NCBI GenBank assembly: GCA_013822915.1
Contig: PNLG01000410.1
Coordinates: forward strand, 1 to 5,929
Length of the DNA: 5,929 bases
Origin: Sphingomonas sp.
GTDB lineage: Bacteria > Pseudomonadota > Alphaproteobacteria > Sphingomonadales > Sphingomonadaceae
Reading direction: 5' to 3'
The notes under the pieces are model-generated. The model was not told where the DNA came from. It made no database searches and saw nothing but the letters and a program-made list of their open reading frames with translations. This document shows, piece by piece, positions 1 to 5,929 of this stretch. Both the position numbers and the translations under genes were made by a program. How positions within the stretch are numbered: the first letter of the stretch is position 1; every line of letters begins with the position of its first letter.

Positions 1-12
1 CAACGCAAATGA
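1..12 (+). CDS. Possible 3' end of an upstream gene (acetolactate synthase large subunit expected)
   Basis: Reading back from the TGA at 10-12 gives three sense codons (Gln-Arg-Lys) before the window edge. This stop would overlap the ilvM ATG at 9-11 in an ATGA arrangement, the same type of joint seen at leuB/leuC further on. Twelve bases cannot identify a protein. The suggestion that this is ilvG rests only on the fact that IlvM-type small subunits are normally encoded directly after their large subunit, often with an overlap. It could equally be an unrelated frame. Confidence 0.25.
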   Translation, partial: QRK

Positions 13-281
13 CCGACCGCATCACGATTGAATTTACCCCGAACGAAGGCGCGATGCTCCGCCTGCTCGGGCTGATCGAGCGGCGCGGCTTTCGTGTCAC
101 AGCGGTCACCATGGCGGAAGCACAGGGTGGCCGTCACGCCACACTCACGCTAGACCTGTCGGCACGAAATGGCGCGCGCGCGCTCGACACGCTGGGGCTT
201 CAACTCCGGCGGCTGAGCGATGTGCACTGGGTGGGAGCGATGCCCCGACATTTGGGCCGACAATTGGGGGAAGCCGCGTGA
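9..281 (+). CDS. ilvM: Acetolactate synthase small (regulatory) subunit, IlvM type, ACT domain
   Basis: This 90-residue protein is a single short ACT domain, close in length to E. coli IlvM (87 aa). It would bind the acetolactate synthase large subunit in the cytoplasm, which makes acetolactate from pyruvate (valine/leucine) or acetohydroxybutyrate (isoleucine), and support its activity and control. Residues about 4-72 show the ACT pattern: a first strand (ITIEFT), a helix with MLRLLGLIERRGF, the second strand VTAVTMA, a third strand HATLTLDLS, and a second helix ending in QLRRLSDVHWV. The RRGFRVTAVTMA stretch resembles RHRGFHVCSMNMA of E. coli IlvM. It is much shorter than IlvH/IlvN-type subunits with an extra C-terminal domain. 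The ATG at 9 is chosen because it gives the family length; the frame is open upstream, so a longer start cannot be excluded. Its stop overlaps the leuA GTG by 4 bases, implying translational coupling. The catalytic subunit is not in the window. Confidence 0.85.
   Translation: MTDRITIEFTPNEGAMLRLLGLIERRGFRVTAVTMAEAQGGRHATLTLDLSARNGARALDTLGLQLRRLSDVHWVGAMPRHLGRQLGEAA
266..273 (+). promoter_or_regulatory. Ribosome binding site for leuA
   Basis: The purine run GGGGGAAG lies inside the end of ilvM, with 4 bases between it and the GTG at 278. It supports GTG 278 as the leuA start, together with the conserved N-terminus that follows. The GGGGG core rather than GGAGG and the short spacing make it a moderate site, so coupling to ilvM translation probably contributes. 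Confidence 0.55.
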
Positions 282-1855
282 CGAACCGCGTCATTATTTT
301 CGACACTACCCTGCGCGACGGCGAGCAGGCACCCGGCTTTTCGATGACCGAGGCCGCAAAGCTGCGCGTGGCCCGTGCGCTCGCCAAGCTAAAGGTCGAT
401 GTGATCGAGGCAGGGTTTGCCGCGGCGTCCCCCGGCGATGCGCGCGCGATTGCGGCGATTGCGCAAGAGATTGAGGGGCCGGTCATCTGCTCGCTCGCGC
501 GCACCACGCGCGGTGACATTGACGAGGCGTGGCGCGCGCTGAAACACGCACCCCGCCGCCGCCTCCACCTGTTCATCGGCACCAGCCCCATCCACCGCGA
601 CGCCAAGCTGCACATGAGCCGCGCCGACGTGCTCGCCGCGATCCGCGATTCGATCGGCTATGCGCGCGACCGGTTCGACGACATCGAATTTTCGGCCGAA
701 GACGCGATCCGCACCGAACGCGAGTTTTTGGTCGAGGCGTTGCAGGTCGCAACCGATGCGGGCGCGACCACGCTGAACGTCCCCGATACCGTCGGCTATA
801 CGACGCCGGAGGAAATTCAGGCGCTTTTCACCGATCTCGACCGCTGGATCAACCGGGGCGAACAGGTGCTGCTCTCGGCCCATTGCCATGACGACCTGGG
901 CATGGCGGTCGCCAATTCGCTGGCGGCGGTGCGCGGCGGCGCGCGCCAGATCGAATGCGCGATCAACGGCATTGGCGAACGCGCGGGCAATTGCGCGCTC
1001 GAAGAAGTGGCGATGGCGCTCAAAACGCGCGCCGACCTGTTCCAATGCGATATCGGCGTCGATACCACCCAATTGGCGATGGTCAGCCGCACTTTGTCGC
1101 AAGTCACCAATGTGTCGCCGCCCCGTAACAAGGCAATTGTCGGCGCCAACGCCTTTGCCCATGAAGCCGGCATTCACCAGCATGGGATGCTGCAGGACCG
1201 CAATACTTATGAGATTATGAAGCCCGAGGATATTGGCCTCGCGGTCGAGGGGATTGTGCTGGGCAAGCATTCAGGCCGCCATGCGCTCGTCGCGCGTGCC
1301 CGCGCGCTGGGCCATGTGCTGGAGGGGGAGCGGCTGGATCAGGCGTTTGCCGCGTTTAAGGCGCTCGCCGACGAAATCGGCACGATCGATTCGGGGCAGC
1401 TTGTCTCCTTGCTCGACACGCTCGGCCAAAATGGGCGGCAAAAGCCGTGGAAGCTGTCGCGCATCGACATTCGGTCCCCGGTCAGCGCGTCGGCGATGCC
1501 GATTGCGCGGGTCGAGCTGGACCATGGCGACCGCGGCCGCGTGTGCGACCTTGCCTCTGCCCCCGGCGAGCTCGACGCGGTGTTTGCAGCGGTCGGCCAG
1601 ATCATGGGGATTACCGCGCGCGTTGACGGGTTGGAGCTGCACTATCTCGCCGCCGAACGTCTGCCCGGCGACATGGCGCAATCGGCGAGTGTGCTGGTGG
1701 AGATCATCCTCGCGATTGATGGCCAGCTATACCAGGGGCGCGCGCGCGGGCTGGACATTATTCCGTGCTGCGTCGCCGCCTATATTGATGCGGCAAACAA
1801 TGCAGCGGCCGTGAAGTCGGTGCCCGTCGCCCCCCCATCGGCCCAAGCCGCCTGA
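278..1855 (+). CDS. leuA: 2-isopropylmalate synthase
   Basis: LeuA condenses acetyl-CoA with 2-ketoisovalerate to give 2-isopropylmalate, the first committed step of leucine synthesis, in the cytoplasm. At 525 residues it has the length of the E. coli-type enzyme (523 aa). The HMGL-like TIM barrel covers about residues 4-270 and opens with FDTTLRDGEQAPGFSM (Arg13, Asp14). The expected divalent-metal ligands are present: Asp14, His202 and His204 in SAHCHDDLG, and Asn238 in NGIGERAGN. A linker follows with GIHQHGMLQDRNTYE (His300, Tyr311), which supplies residues near the active site in this family. About residues 395-510 form the LeuA dimer/allosteric domain. The start is GTG, overlapping the ilvM stop by 4 bases. 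The full-length fit to leucine-type enzymes and the leuBCD neighbours argue against homocitrate or citramalate synthase. Oddities are a divergent leucine-pocket segment at 487-498 (see findings) and an Ala/Pro-rich C-terminal tail. Confidence 0.97.
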   Translation: MTNRVIIFDTTLRDGEQAPGFSMTEAAKLRVARALAKLKVDVIEAGFAAASPGDARAIAAIAQEIEGPVICSLARTTRGDIDEAWRALKHAPRRRLHLFIGTSPIHRDAKLHMSRADVLAAIRDSIGYARDRFDDIEFSAEDAIRTEREFLVEALQVATDAGATTLNVPDTVGYTTPEEIQALFTDLDRWINRGEQVLLSAHCHDDLGMAVANSLAAVRGGARQIECAINGIGERAGNCALEEVAMALKTRADLFQCDIGVDTTQLAMVSRTLSQVTNVSPPRNKAIVGANAFAHEAGIHQHGMLQDRNTYEIMKPEDIGLAVEGIVLGKHSGRHALVARARALGHVLEGERLDQAFAAFKALADEIGTIDSGQLVSLLDTLGQNGRQKPWKLSRIDIRSPVSASAMPIARVELDHGDRGRVCDLASAPGELDAVFAAVGQIMGITARVDGLELHYLAAERLPGDMAQSASVLVEIILAIDGQLYQGRARGLDIIPCCVAAYIDAANNAAAVKSVPVAPPSAQAA

Positions 1856-1859
1856 AGGA
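1854..1859 (+). promoter_or_regulatory. Ribosome binding site for leuB
   Basis: GAAGGA begins within the leuA stop codon and lies 10 bases before the leuB GTG at 1870. It is the only cistron boundary in the leu cluster with a real gap (14 bases), and it carries the cluster's most canonical Shine-Dalgarno sequence. leuB may therefore initiate independently as well as by coupling. Confidence 0.65.
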
Positions 1860-1869
1860 TCTGCCCCTC

Positions 1870-2967
1870 GTGAAGATTGTCCTCCTGCCCGGCGACGGGA
1901 TTGGCCCCGAAGTCACGCATCAGGCGCGGCTGTGCCTTGAACTCCTGTCGGACCGGTGCGCGCTCGATTTCGAGTTTGAAGAACGCAGCATCGGCGGCGT
2001 CGCGATCGACCGCCACGGCAAGCCGCTCCCCCAAGCAACCATCGGTGCGTGTGTGGAGGCGGACGCGATCCTGCTCGGCGCGGTCGGTGGCCCGGCGTGG
2101 GATGACGCCAAGCAGCGGCCGGAGGCGGGGCTGCTCGAACTGCGCGCGGTGCTCGGCCTCTACGCCAATTTGCGGCCCGCATCGGTGATCAAGGGGCTTG
2201 AGCACCTCTCCCCCTTGCGCCCCGAAATCGCCCGCGACGCCGATGTGCTGGTGGTGCGCGAGCTGACCGGCGGCAGCTATTTCGGCGAGAAAAAGCTGAG
2301 CGATACCACCGCGAGCGACCTGTGCACCTATACCCGCGCCGAAATCGAGCGCGTCGCTCATGTCGCGTTCCGGGCGGCGCGCGGGCGGGGCAAGCGCGTG
2401 ACATCGGTGGACAAGGCCAATGTGCTCGCGACCTCGCGCCTCTGGCGGCGCACGGTCGATGATGTCGCGCGCAACTATCCCGACATCACGCTCGACCATA
2501 TGCTGGTCGATTCAACCGCGATGGCGCTGGTTATGAACCCGCGCCGGTTCGATGTGATTTTGACCGAGAATATGTTCGGCGACATCCTGTCCGATGAGAT
2601 GTCGGTGATTGCAGGCTCGATTGGCCTGCTTGCGTCGGCGAGCATTGGCGATGGCGGGCCGGGCCTGTTCGAGCCGATTCACGGCTCTGCCCCCGATATC
2701 GCAGGGCTTGACCGCGCCAACCCGTGCGGCGCGATTGCGAGTGCGGTGATGCTCCTCGCCGACGGACTTGGGCTGCACGGCGAAGCGGCGCTGCTACGGG
2801 CAGCACTTGACGAGGCATTGCGCGGCGACGTGCTGACCGCCGACATGGGCGGCAGCGCGAGTTGTTCGGCAATGGGCGCGCAGATTCGCGGTCTGCTGGA
2901 GGCCAAGCTTGGTGCGCGCGACGCGCATGTCGCGTTGATGGCGAGCAACCGGGGCTGTGTGGGATGA
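1870..2967 (+). CDS. leuB: 3-isopropylmalate dehydrogenase
   Basis: LeuB oxidises 3-isopropylmalate with NAD+ to 2-isopropyl-3-oxosuccinate, which loses CO2 to give 2-ketoisocaproate. The 365-residue length matches the family (E. coli 363). The N-terminus KIVLLPGDGIGPEV is the standard isocitrate/isopropylmalate dehydrogenase opening. Substrate-binding residues are all visible: Arg92 and Arg102 in LRAVLGLYANLRP, Arg130 and Tyr137 in VRELTGGSYFGEKK, Lys182 in DKANVL and Asp214 in VDSTAM. Metal ligands Asp238 and Asp242 sit in ENMFGDILSDEMSVIAGS. The NAD-site segment GLFEPIHGSAPDIAG (265-279) and ANPCGAIASAVMLL (284-297) follow, and the C-terminus has the usual GGSAS motif. The LRxxLxLYxNLRP signature favours LeuB over isocitrate, tartrate or D-malate dehydrogenase, as does the operon. 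GTG 1870 is chosen for its GAAGGA site and immediate start of the conserved region. Its stop overlaps the leuC ATG. Confidence 0.97.
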   Translation: MKIVLLPGDGIGPEVTHQARLCLELLSDRCALDFEFEERSIGGVAIDRHGKPLPQATIGACVEADAILLGAVGGPAWDDAKQRPEAGLLELRAVLGLYANLRPASVIKGLEHLSPLRPEIARDADVLVVRELTGGSYFGEKKLSDTTASDLCTYTRAEIERVAHVAFRAARGRGKRVTSVDKANVLATSRLWRRTVDDVARNYPDITLDHMLVDSTAMALVMNPRRFDVILTENMFGDILSDEMSVIAGSIGLLASASIGDGGPGLFEPIHGSAPDIAGLDRANPCGAIASAVMLLADGLGLHGEAALLRAALDEALRGDVLTADMGGSASCSAMGAQIRGLLEAKLGARDAHVALMASNRGCVG

Positions 2968-4391
2968 CGCCGCGCACGCTGTATGAAAAAATCTGGAACG
3001 CGCATGTCGTCGCGCGCCAGGATGACGGCACTTGCCTGCTCTATATCGACCGGCATCTGGTGCATGAAGTCACTTCGCCGCAAGCCTTTGCCGGGCTGCG
3101 CGCGGCCGGGCGGCGGGTGCGGCGACCTGAGCTAACGCTGGCGGTGCCCGACCATAATGTACCCACCACCCGCCGCATCGATGCGACGGGCCAGCCAATC
3201 CCGATCGCCGACCCCGCAAGTGCCGCGCAGCTCGCCGCGCTTGACACCAATGCCCGCGAATTCGGCCTGCGCTACATCCCCGATGGCGCCGCCGCACAGG
3301 GGATTGTGCATGTCGTCGGCCCCGAACAGGGCTTTACCCTGCCCGGCACCACTCTGGTATGCGGCGACAGCCATACCGCCGCCCATGGTGCGCTGGGCGC
3401 GCTCGCCTTTGGCATTGGCACCAGCGAAGTCGAGCATGTGCTGGCCACCCAAACGCTGCGGCTGGCGCCGTCGCGCACCATGGAAGTGCAGGTCGATGGC
3501 GCGCTGGGCTTTGGCGTGTCGGCAAAGGATCTCATCCTCGCCATCATCGGGCGGATTGGCGCGGCGGGCGGCACCGGCCATGTCATCGAATATCGCGGGG
3601 CGGCGATCCGTGCGCTGAGCATGGAGGGGCGGCTGACCATCGCCAACATGTCGATCGAGGCGGGGGCACGATCGGGCCTGATCGCGCCGGATGACATGAC
3701 CTTTGCGTATCTGAAGGGCCGCCCCATGGCGCCCGCCGGCGCCGATTGGGACCGCGCCGTCGCGTCGTGGCGCACCCTCGCCACCGACGAAGGCGCGCGC
3801 TTCGACAAAAGCGTGACGATCGACGCCGCGACCATTGCCCCGACCGTCACCTGGGGCACCAGCCCGGAGGATACCGCCCCCATCAACGGCGTGATCCCCG
3901 ACCCGGACAGCTTTGCCGACCCGGCCAAGCGTGCCGCGGCCGCGCAGTCGCTGGCCTATATGGGTTTGCGCGCGGGCACCCCCCTCACCGATGTCGCCGT
4001 CGAGCATGTCTTCATCGGCAGCTGCACCAACAGCCGGATCGAGGATTTGCGCGCCGCCGCCGCTGTGATCGGCAATCGCCGGGTGCATGGTGGCATCAAG
4101 CAGGCGCTCGTCGTCCCCGGATCGCGCCTCGTCAAGCAACAGGCGGAAGCCGAGGGGCTCGACCGCATTTTCACCGCAGCGGGCTTTGACTGGCGCGAGC
4201 CGGGCTGTTCAATGTGTCTTGCGATGAACCCGGACAAGGTGCCGCCGGGCGAGCGGTGCGCCTCTACCTCCAACCGCAATTTTCAGGGGCGGCAGGGGCC
4301 GGGCGCGCGCACCCACCTCCTCTCCCCCGCCATGGCGGCGGCAGCGGCGATCACCGGGCGGCTTAGCGATGTTCGCGAGTTGATGGCGTGA
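2964..4391 (+). CDS. leuC: 3-isopropylmalate dehydratase (isomerase) large subunit
   Basis: LeuC is the iron-sulfur subunit of isopropylmalate isomerase, which with LeuD converts 2-isopropylmalate to 3-isopropylmalate through an isopropylmaleate intermediate. The 475-residue product has normal length (E. coli 466). It begins with the family's TLYEKIW N-terminus and shows VPDHNVPT (62-68), CGDSHTAAHGALGALAFGIG (133-152), and all three [4Fe-4S] cysteines: Cys354 in GSCTNSR, and Cys415 and Cys418 in GCSMCLAMNPD. The ERCASTSNRNFQGRQG segment closes the aconitase-type active site. ATG 2964 overlaps the leuB stop by 4 bases (ATGA) and is preferred over upstream in-frame starts, because residues before it are not LeuC-like and would overlap leuB by over 100 bases. 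There is only weak Shine-Dalgarno sequence before it (GGGG at 2951-2954), so translation is probably coupled to leuB. Confidence 0.97.
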   Translation: MTPRTLYEKIWNAHVVARQDDGTCLLYIDRHLVHEVTSPQAFAGLRAAGRRVRRPELTLAVPDHNVPTTRRIDATGQPIPIADPASAAQLAALDTNAREFGLRYIPDGAAAQGIVHVVGPEQGFTLPGTTLVCGDSHTAAHGALGALAFGIGTSEVEHVLATQTLRLAPSRTMEVQVDGALGFGVSAKDLILAIIGRIGAAGGTGHVIEYRGAAIRALSMEGRLTIANMSIEAGARSGLIAPDDMTFAYLKGRPMAPAGADWDRAVASWRTLATDEGARFDKSVTIDAATIAPTVTWGTSPEDTAPINGVIPDPDSFADPAKRAAAAQSLAYMGLRAGTPLTDVAVEHVFIGSCTNSRIEDLRAAAAVIGNRRVHGGIKQALVVPGSRLVKQQAEAEGLDRIFTAAGFDWREPGCSMCLAMNPDKVPPGERCASTSNRNFQGRQGPGARTHLLSPAMAAAAAITGRLSDVRELMA

Positions 4392-4978
4392 GCGGAGTCG
4401 TGCGCATCGCTGGCCGCGCGTGCCCGCTCGGGCTTGCCAATATCGACACCGACATGATTATCGCGGCCGATCATCTGAAAACAACAGTGCGCACCGGACT
4501 GGGCGCGCATGCCTTTGCGGGGCTGCGCGGGCAAGGGTCGGCGCTCGATGATCCCGCCTATGCGCACGCGCCGATCATCATTGCGGGCGCCAATTTCGGC
4601 TGCGGGTCGAGCCGCGAACATGCGGTTTGGGCGATGATGGATCGAGGCATCCTGGCGGTGATCGCGCCGAGCTATTCGGATATTTTCAGCGGCAATGCGT
4701 TCAAAAACGGGCTGGTCGCGGTCGAATTGCCGCAAAGCGCGATCGACCAGCTGATGGTGGGGGCGACGGATTCCGAAATCACCATCGACCTTGCGGCGAT
4801 GACGGTCACGCGCGGCAATTTGTCATTCGACTTCACGCTCGATCCGTTCCGTCGGCAATGCCTGATCGAGGGGCTCGACGAGATCGCGATCACCCTTCGC
4901 GACGATGCCGCCATCACCGCTTACGAGGCGACCGCACCCGCGCTTGGCTGGTCAATGGGTGCGGCGTTTACGGGCTGA
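4388..4978 (+). CDS. leuD: 3-isopropylmalate dehydratase (isomerase) small subunit
   Basis: LeuD is the swivel-domain subunit that completes the LeuCD isomerase and supplies substrate-recognition residues. The 196-residue product matches the family (E. coli 201). Visible hallmarks are LANIDTDMII (16-25), the substrate loop around HLKTTVRTGLGAHAF (29-43), ANFGCGSSREHAVWAM (68-83) and IAPSYSDIFSGNAFKNGL (92-109). The C-terminal FRRQCLIEGLDEIAITL (154-170) corresponds to FRRHCMMNGLDSIGLTL of E. coli LeuD. The usual REHAPWA motif reads REHAVWA here (Val80). GTG 4388 overlaps the leuC stop by 4 bases (GTGA) with no strong ribosome binding site, so reinitiation after leuC is likely. This is also the expected route to balanced amounts of two partner subunits. 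The loop between residues 44 and 60 is shorter than in E. coli LeuD. Confidence 0.96.
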   Translation: MSGVVRIAGRACPLGLANIDTDMIIAADHLKTTVRTGLGAHAFAGLRGQGSALDDPAYAHAPIIIAGANFGCGSSREHAVWAMMDRGILAVIAPSYSDIFSGNAFKNGLVAVELPQSAIDQLMVGATDSEITIDLAAMTVTRGNLSFDFTLDPFRRQCLIEGLDEIAITLRDDAAITAYEATAPALGWSMGAAFTG

Positions 4979-5033
4979 AGCTTGTGCCGCCTCATGCGAA
5001 GGGATAGCTTCTCCCAATTGCCGCCCGCGCAAA

Positions 5034-5038
5034 AGGGG
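5034..5038 (+). promoter_or_regulatory. Ribosome binding site for the isonitrile-hydratase-like gene
   Basis: AGGGG, within AAAAGGGGAC, lies 6 bases before ATG 5045. It decides this start over the in-frame ATG at 4994, which has no site and would add residues unlike the family. A GTG at 5042 directly precedes the ATG in frame and could also serve, changing the protein by one residue. Confidence 0.6.
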
Positions 5039-5044
5039 ACCGTG

Positions 5045-5746
5045 ATGACCAACCTCAGCCCGATCCGCGTCGCCTTTCTGCTGTTCCCCAATGTTACCCA
5101 GCTCGACCTGACCGGCCCGGCCCAAATCCTGTCGCGGCTCGGCAATGCGACGATCGACCTTGTCGCAACGACGCTGGACCCCGTTGCAACCGACGCCGGG
5201 TTTGCGCTGGTGCCGACGGCGCGCTTTGCGGATGCGACGCAACCCGACATTGTCTGCGTCCCCGGCGGTTTCGGCGTCAACGACGCGATCGACGATGCGG
5301 AAACGCTCGGCTGGGTGCAGCAAGCCGCCAGCGGCGCACAGTGGGTGACGAGTGTTTGCACCGGCTCGCTGTTGCTCGGGGCGGCTGGGCTGCTGCGCGG
5401 TTATCGCGCTACCTGCCACTGGGCTCAGCATCACCATCTTGCCGCATTCGGCGCGATCCCGGTGCATGAGCGCGTGGTGTTCGACCGCAACCGCGTGACC
5501 GGCGGCGGGGTGACGGCGGGGATCGACTTTGCGCTGGCGCTGACGGCAGCGATCCGGGGAGAGGCGCATGCGCGGCTGGTGCAGCTAAGCTTTGAATATG
5601 ACCCGGCCCCGCCATTCGACAGCGGATCGCCCACCCGCGCCGACGCCGCGACCATGGCGCGCTATCAGGCGCTGGCAGCCAAGGCCGCCCCTTCCCGCGA
5701 TGCGCGAACGCTGGCCGCTGCGGCGCGACTGGCGCAGTCGGCCTAA
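5045..5746 (+). CDS. DJ-1/PfpI superfamily protein, isonitrile hydratase-like
   Basis: This 233-residue cytoplasmic protein has one class I glutamine amidotransferase-like (DJ-1/PfpI) domain and no fused AraC helix-turn-helix, so it is not a GlxA-type regulator. It resembles Pseudomonas isonitrile hydratase (about 228 aa), which hydrates isocyanides to N-formamides. Residues 7-25 hold the first strand and LDLTGP turn. Cys105 is the nucleophile-elbow cysteine in SVCTGSLLLGAAGLL. VTGGGVTAGIDFAL (151-164) and FEYDPAPPFDSGSP (183-196) are typical of this subfamily. Asp21, Cys105 and Thr106 match in identity and spacing Asp17, Cys101 and Thr102, known to matter in the Pseudomonas enzyme. Many proteins with this annotation have no tested activity, so the substrate is inferred. 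It begins 66 bases after leuD on the same strand with its own ribosome binding site. No convincing terminator separates them, so read-through from the leu operon is possible. Its TAA overlaps the stop of the convergent gene. Confidence 0.82.
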   Translation: MTNLSPIRVAFLLFPNVTQLDLTGPAQILSRLGNATIDLVATTLDPVATDAGFALVPTARFADATQPDIVCVPGGFGVNDAIDDAETLGWVQQAASGAQWVTSVCTGSLLLGAAGLLRGYRATCHWAQHHHLAAFGAIPVHERVVFDRNRVTGGGVTAGIDFALALTAAIRGEAHARLVQLSFEYDPAPPFDSGSPTRADAATMARYQALAAKAAPSRDARTLAAAARLAQSA

Positions 5747-5929
5747 GCCTGTTTCGCGCCGCGCAGCCGGTGCCACACGAACCACACCGCGCCTGCCACC
5801 AGCACAACACCGATCAGCGCATCGGCGGAATGGAAGGCGGCCTTCACGCGCGGATCGCTATCCCATTTCTCGCCCAGCACCATGCCGAGCCACGCCAGCC
5901 CAAAGCACCACGGCCATGAGCCGACAAAA
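5743..5929 (-). CDS. DedA family membrane protein, C-terminal part
   Basis: Read on the minus strand, 61 codons run in from the window edge at 5929 and end in TAG at 5745-5743; the N-terminus lies outside. The fragment starts FVGSWPWCFGLAWLGMVLGE, which fits the late DedA-family segment with a GS-x-x-W pattern, a membrane helix and an LG-x-x-W end (here LGEKW). A polar stretch follows, then a final hydrophobic helix (about fragment residues 37-52, ALIGVVLVAGAVWFVW) and a short basic tail (HRLRGAKQA). DedA proteins are inner-membrane proteins of the VTT/SNARE-associated superfamily, and several are implicated in lipid carrier or phospholipid translocation and membrane homeostasis. The specific role of this one is unknown. 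The gene converges on the isonitrile-hydratase-like gene, sharing 4 bases. The family call rests on this short piece only. Confidence 0.72.
   Translation of the reverse strand, partial: FVGSWPWCFGLAWLGMVLGEKWDSDPRVKAAFHSADALIGVVLVAGAVWFVWHRLRGAKQA

Noticed and set aside
1..281. Leucine leader peptide or attenuator in the window
   Set aside because: No run of Leu codons in a small leader frame followed by alternative hairpins was seen. The cluster starts upstream of the window, so any attenuator would be outside.
389..1270. Long minus-strand open frame (293 codons) opposite leuA
   Set aside because: Same reason: fully antisense to leuA, low-complexity Arg/Ala/Gly-rich composition and no motif or convincing ribosome binding site.
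1780..2499. Minus-strand open frame (239 codons) across the leuA/leuB junction
   Set aside because: It is antisense to conserved parts of leuB, and its composition looks like reversed GC-rich coding sequence and not a protein family.
2862..2963. A 34-residue N-terminal extension of LeuC from an upstream in-frame ATG
   Set aside because: The extension overlaps the conserved end of leuB and does not resemble LeuC. ATG 2964 begins just before the family's TLYEKIW motif and forms an ATGA joint.
3132..4139. Long minus-strand open frame (335 codons) opposite leuC
   Set aside because: It lies entirely antisense to a gene with clear family motifs and its translation is rich in Arg, Gly, Ala and His with no recognisable domain. 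GC-rich third positions commonly keep antisense frames open.
4998..5015. Possible terminator hairpin after leuD (GAAG...CTTC or GGGA...TCCC)
   Set aside because: Stems are only about 4 base pairs, the two alternatives exclude each other, and no T tract follows. I do not call a terminator.
4982..5044. Longer start for the isonitrile-hydratase-like protein
   Set aside because: The extra residues are not like the family and no ribosome binding site precedes those starts, whereas ATG 5045 has AGGGG at the right distance.

Overview
This window is a compact, same-strand run of branched-chain amino acid genes in a GC-rich genome, followed by an isonitrile-hydratase-like gene and the tail of a convergent membrane-protein gene. 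G/C-dominated third codon positions, the frequent GTG starts and the general flavour of the proteins suggest a GC-rich proteobacterium. An alphaproteobacterium of the Sphingomonadales type is my best guess, but it is an inference from style and not from a marker gene.

Layout. Bases 1-8 lie upstream of the first complete gene and probably belong to the 3' end of another coding region whose TGA overlaps the next ATG; the acetolactate synthase large subunit (ilvG) is the natural expectation. Then come ilvM (9-281, ACT-domain regulatory subunit of acetolactate synthase), leuA (278-1855), leuB (1870-2967), leuC (2964-4391) and leuD (4388-4978). The joints ilvM/leuA, leuB/leuC and leuC/leuD are 4-base stop/start overlaps. 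Only leuA/leuB is separated, by 14 bases that carry a clear ribosome binding site. After a 66-base gap comes a DJ-1/PfpI-superfamily gene (5045-5746) with the residues described as catalytic in isonitrile hydratase. On the minus strand, 5743-5929 encodes the last 61 residues of a DedA-family membrane protein. Its stop codon interlocks with the stop of the DJ-1-like gene.

How the genes work together. Acetolactate synthase (IlvM with an upstream large subunit) starts the common valine/leucine path. LeuA condenses 2-ketoisovalerate with acetyl-CoA, LeuCD isomerises 2-isopropylmalate to 3-isopropylmalate, and LeuB oxidises it to the precursor of 2-ketoisocaproate. The window therefore encodes all enzymes specific to leucine except the final aminotransferase, physically joined to the regulatory subunit of the first shared step. 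Transcriptional control, such as a leader or attenuator, must lie upstream of base 1, because no gap inside the cluster is large enough to hold it.

I find no mobile element, CRISPR array, RNA gene or obviously new system here. The points that merit a second look are the fused ilv-leu gene order, a divergent leucine-pocket segment in LeuA, the isonitrile-hydratase-like gene next to the operon, and the interlocking convergent stop codons.
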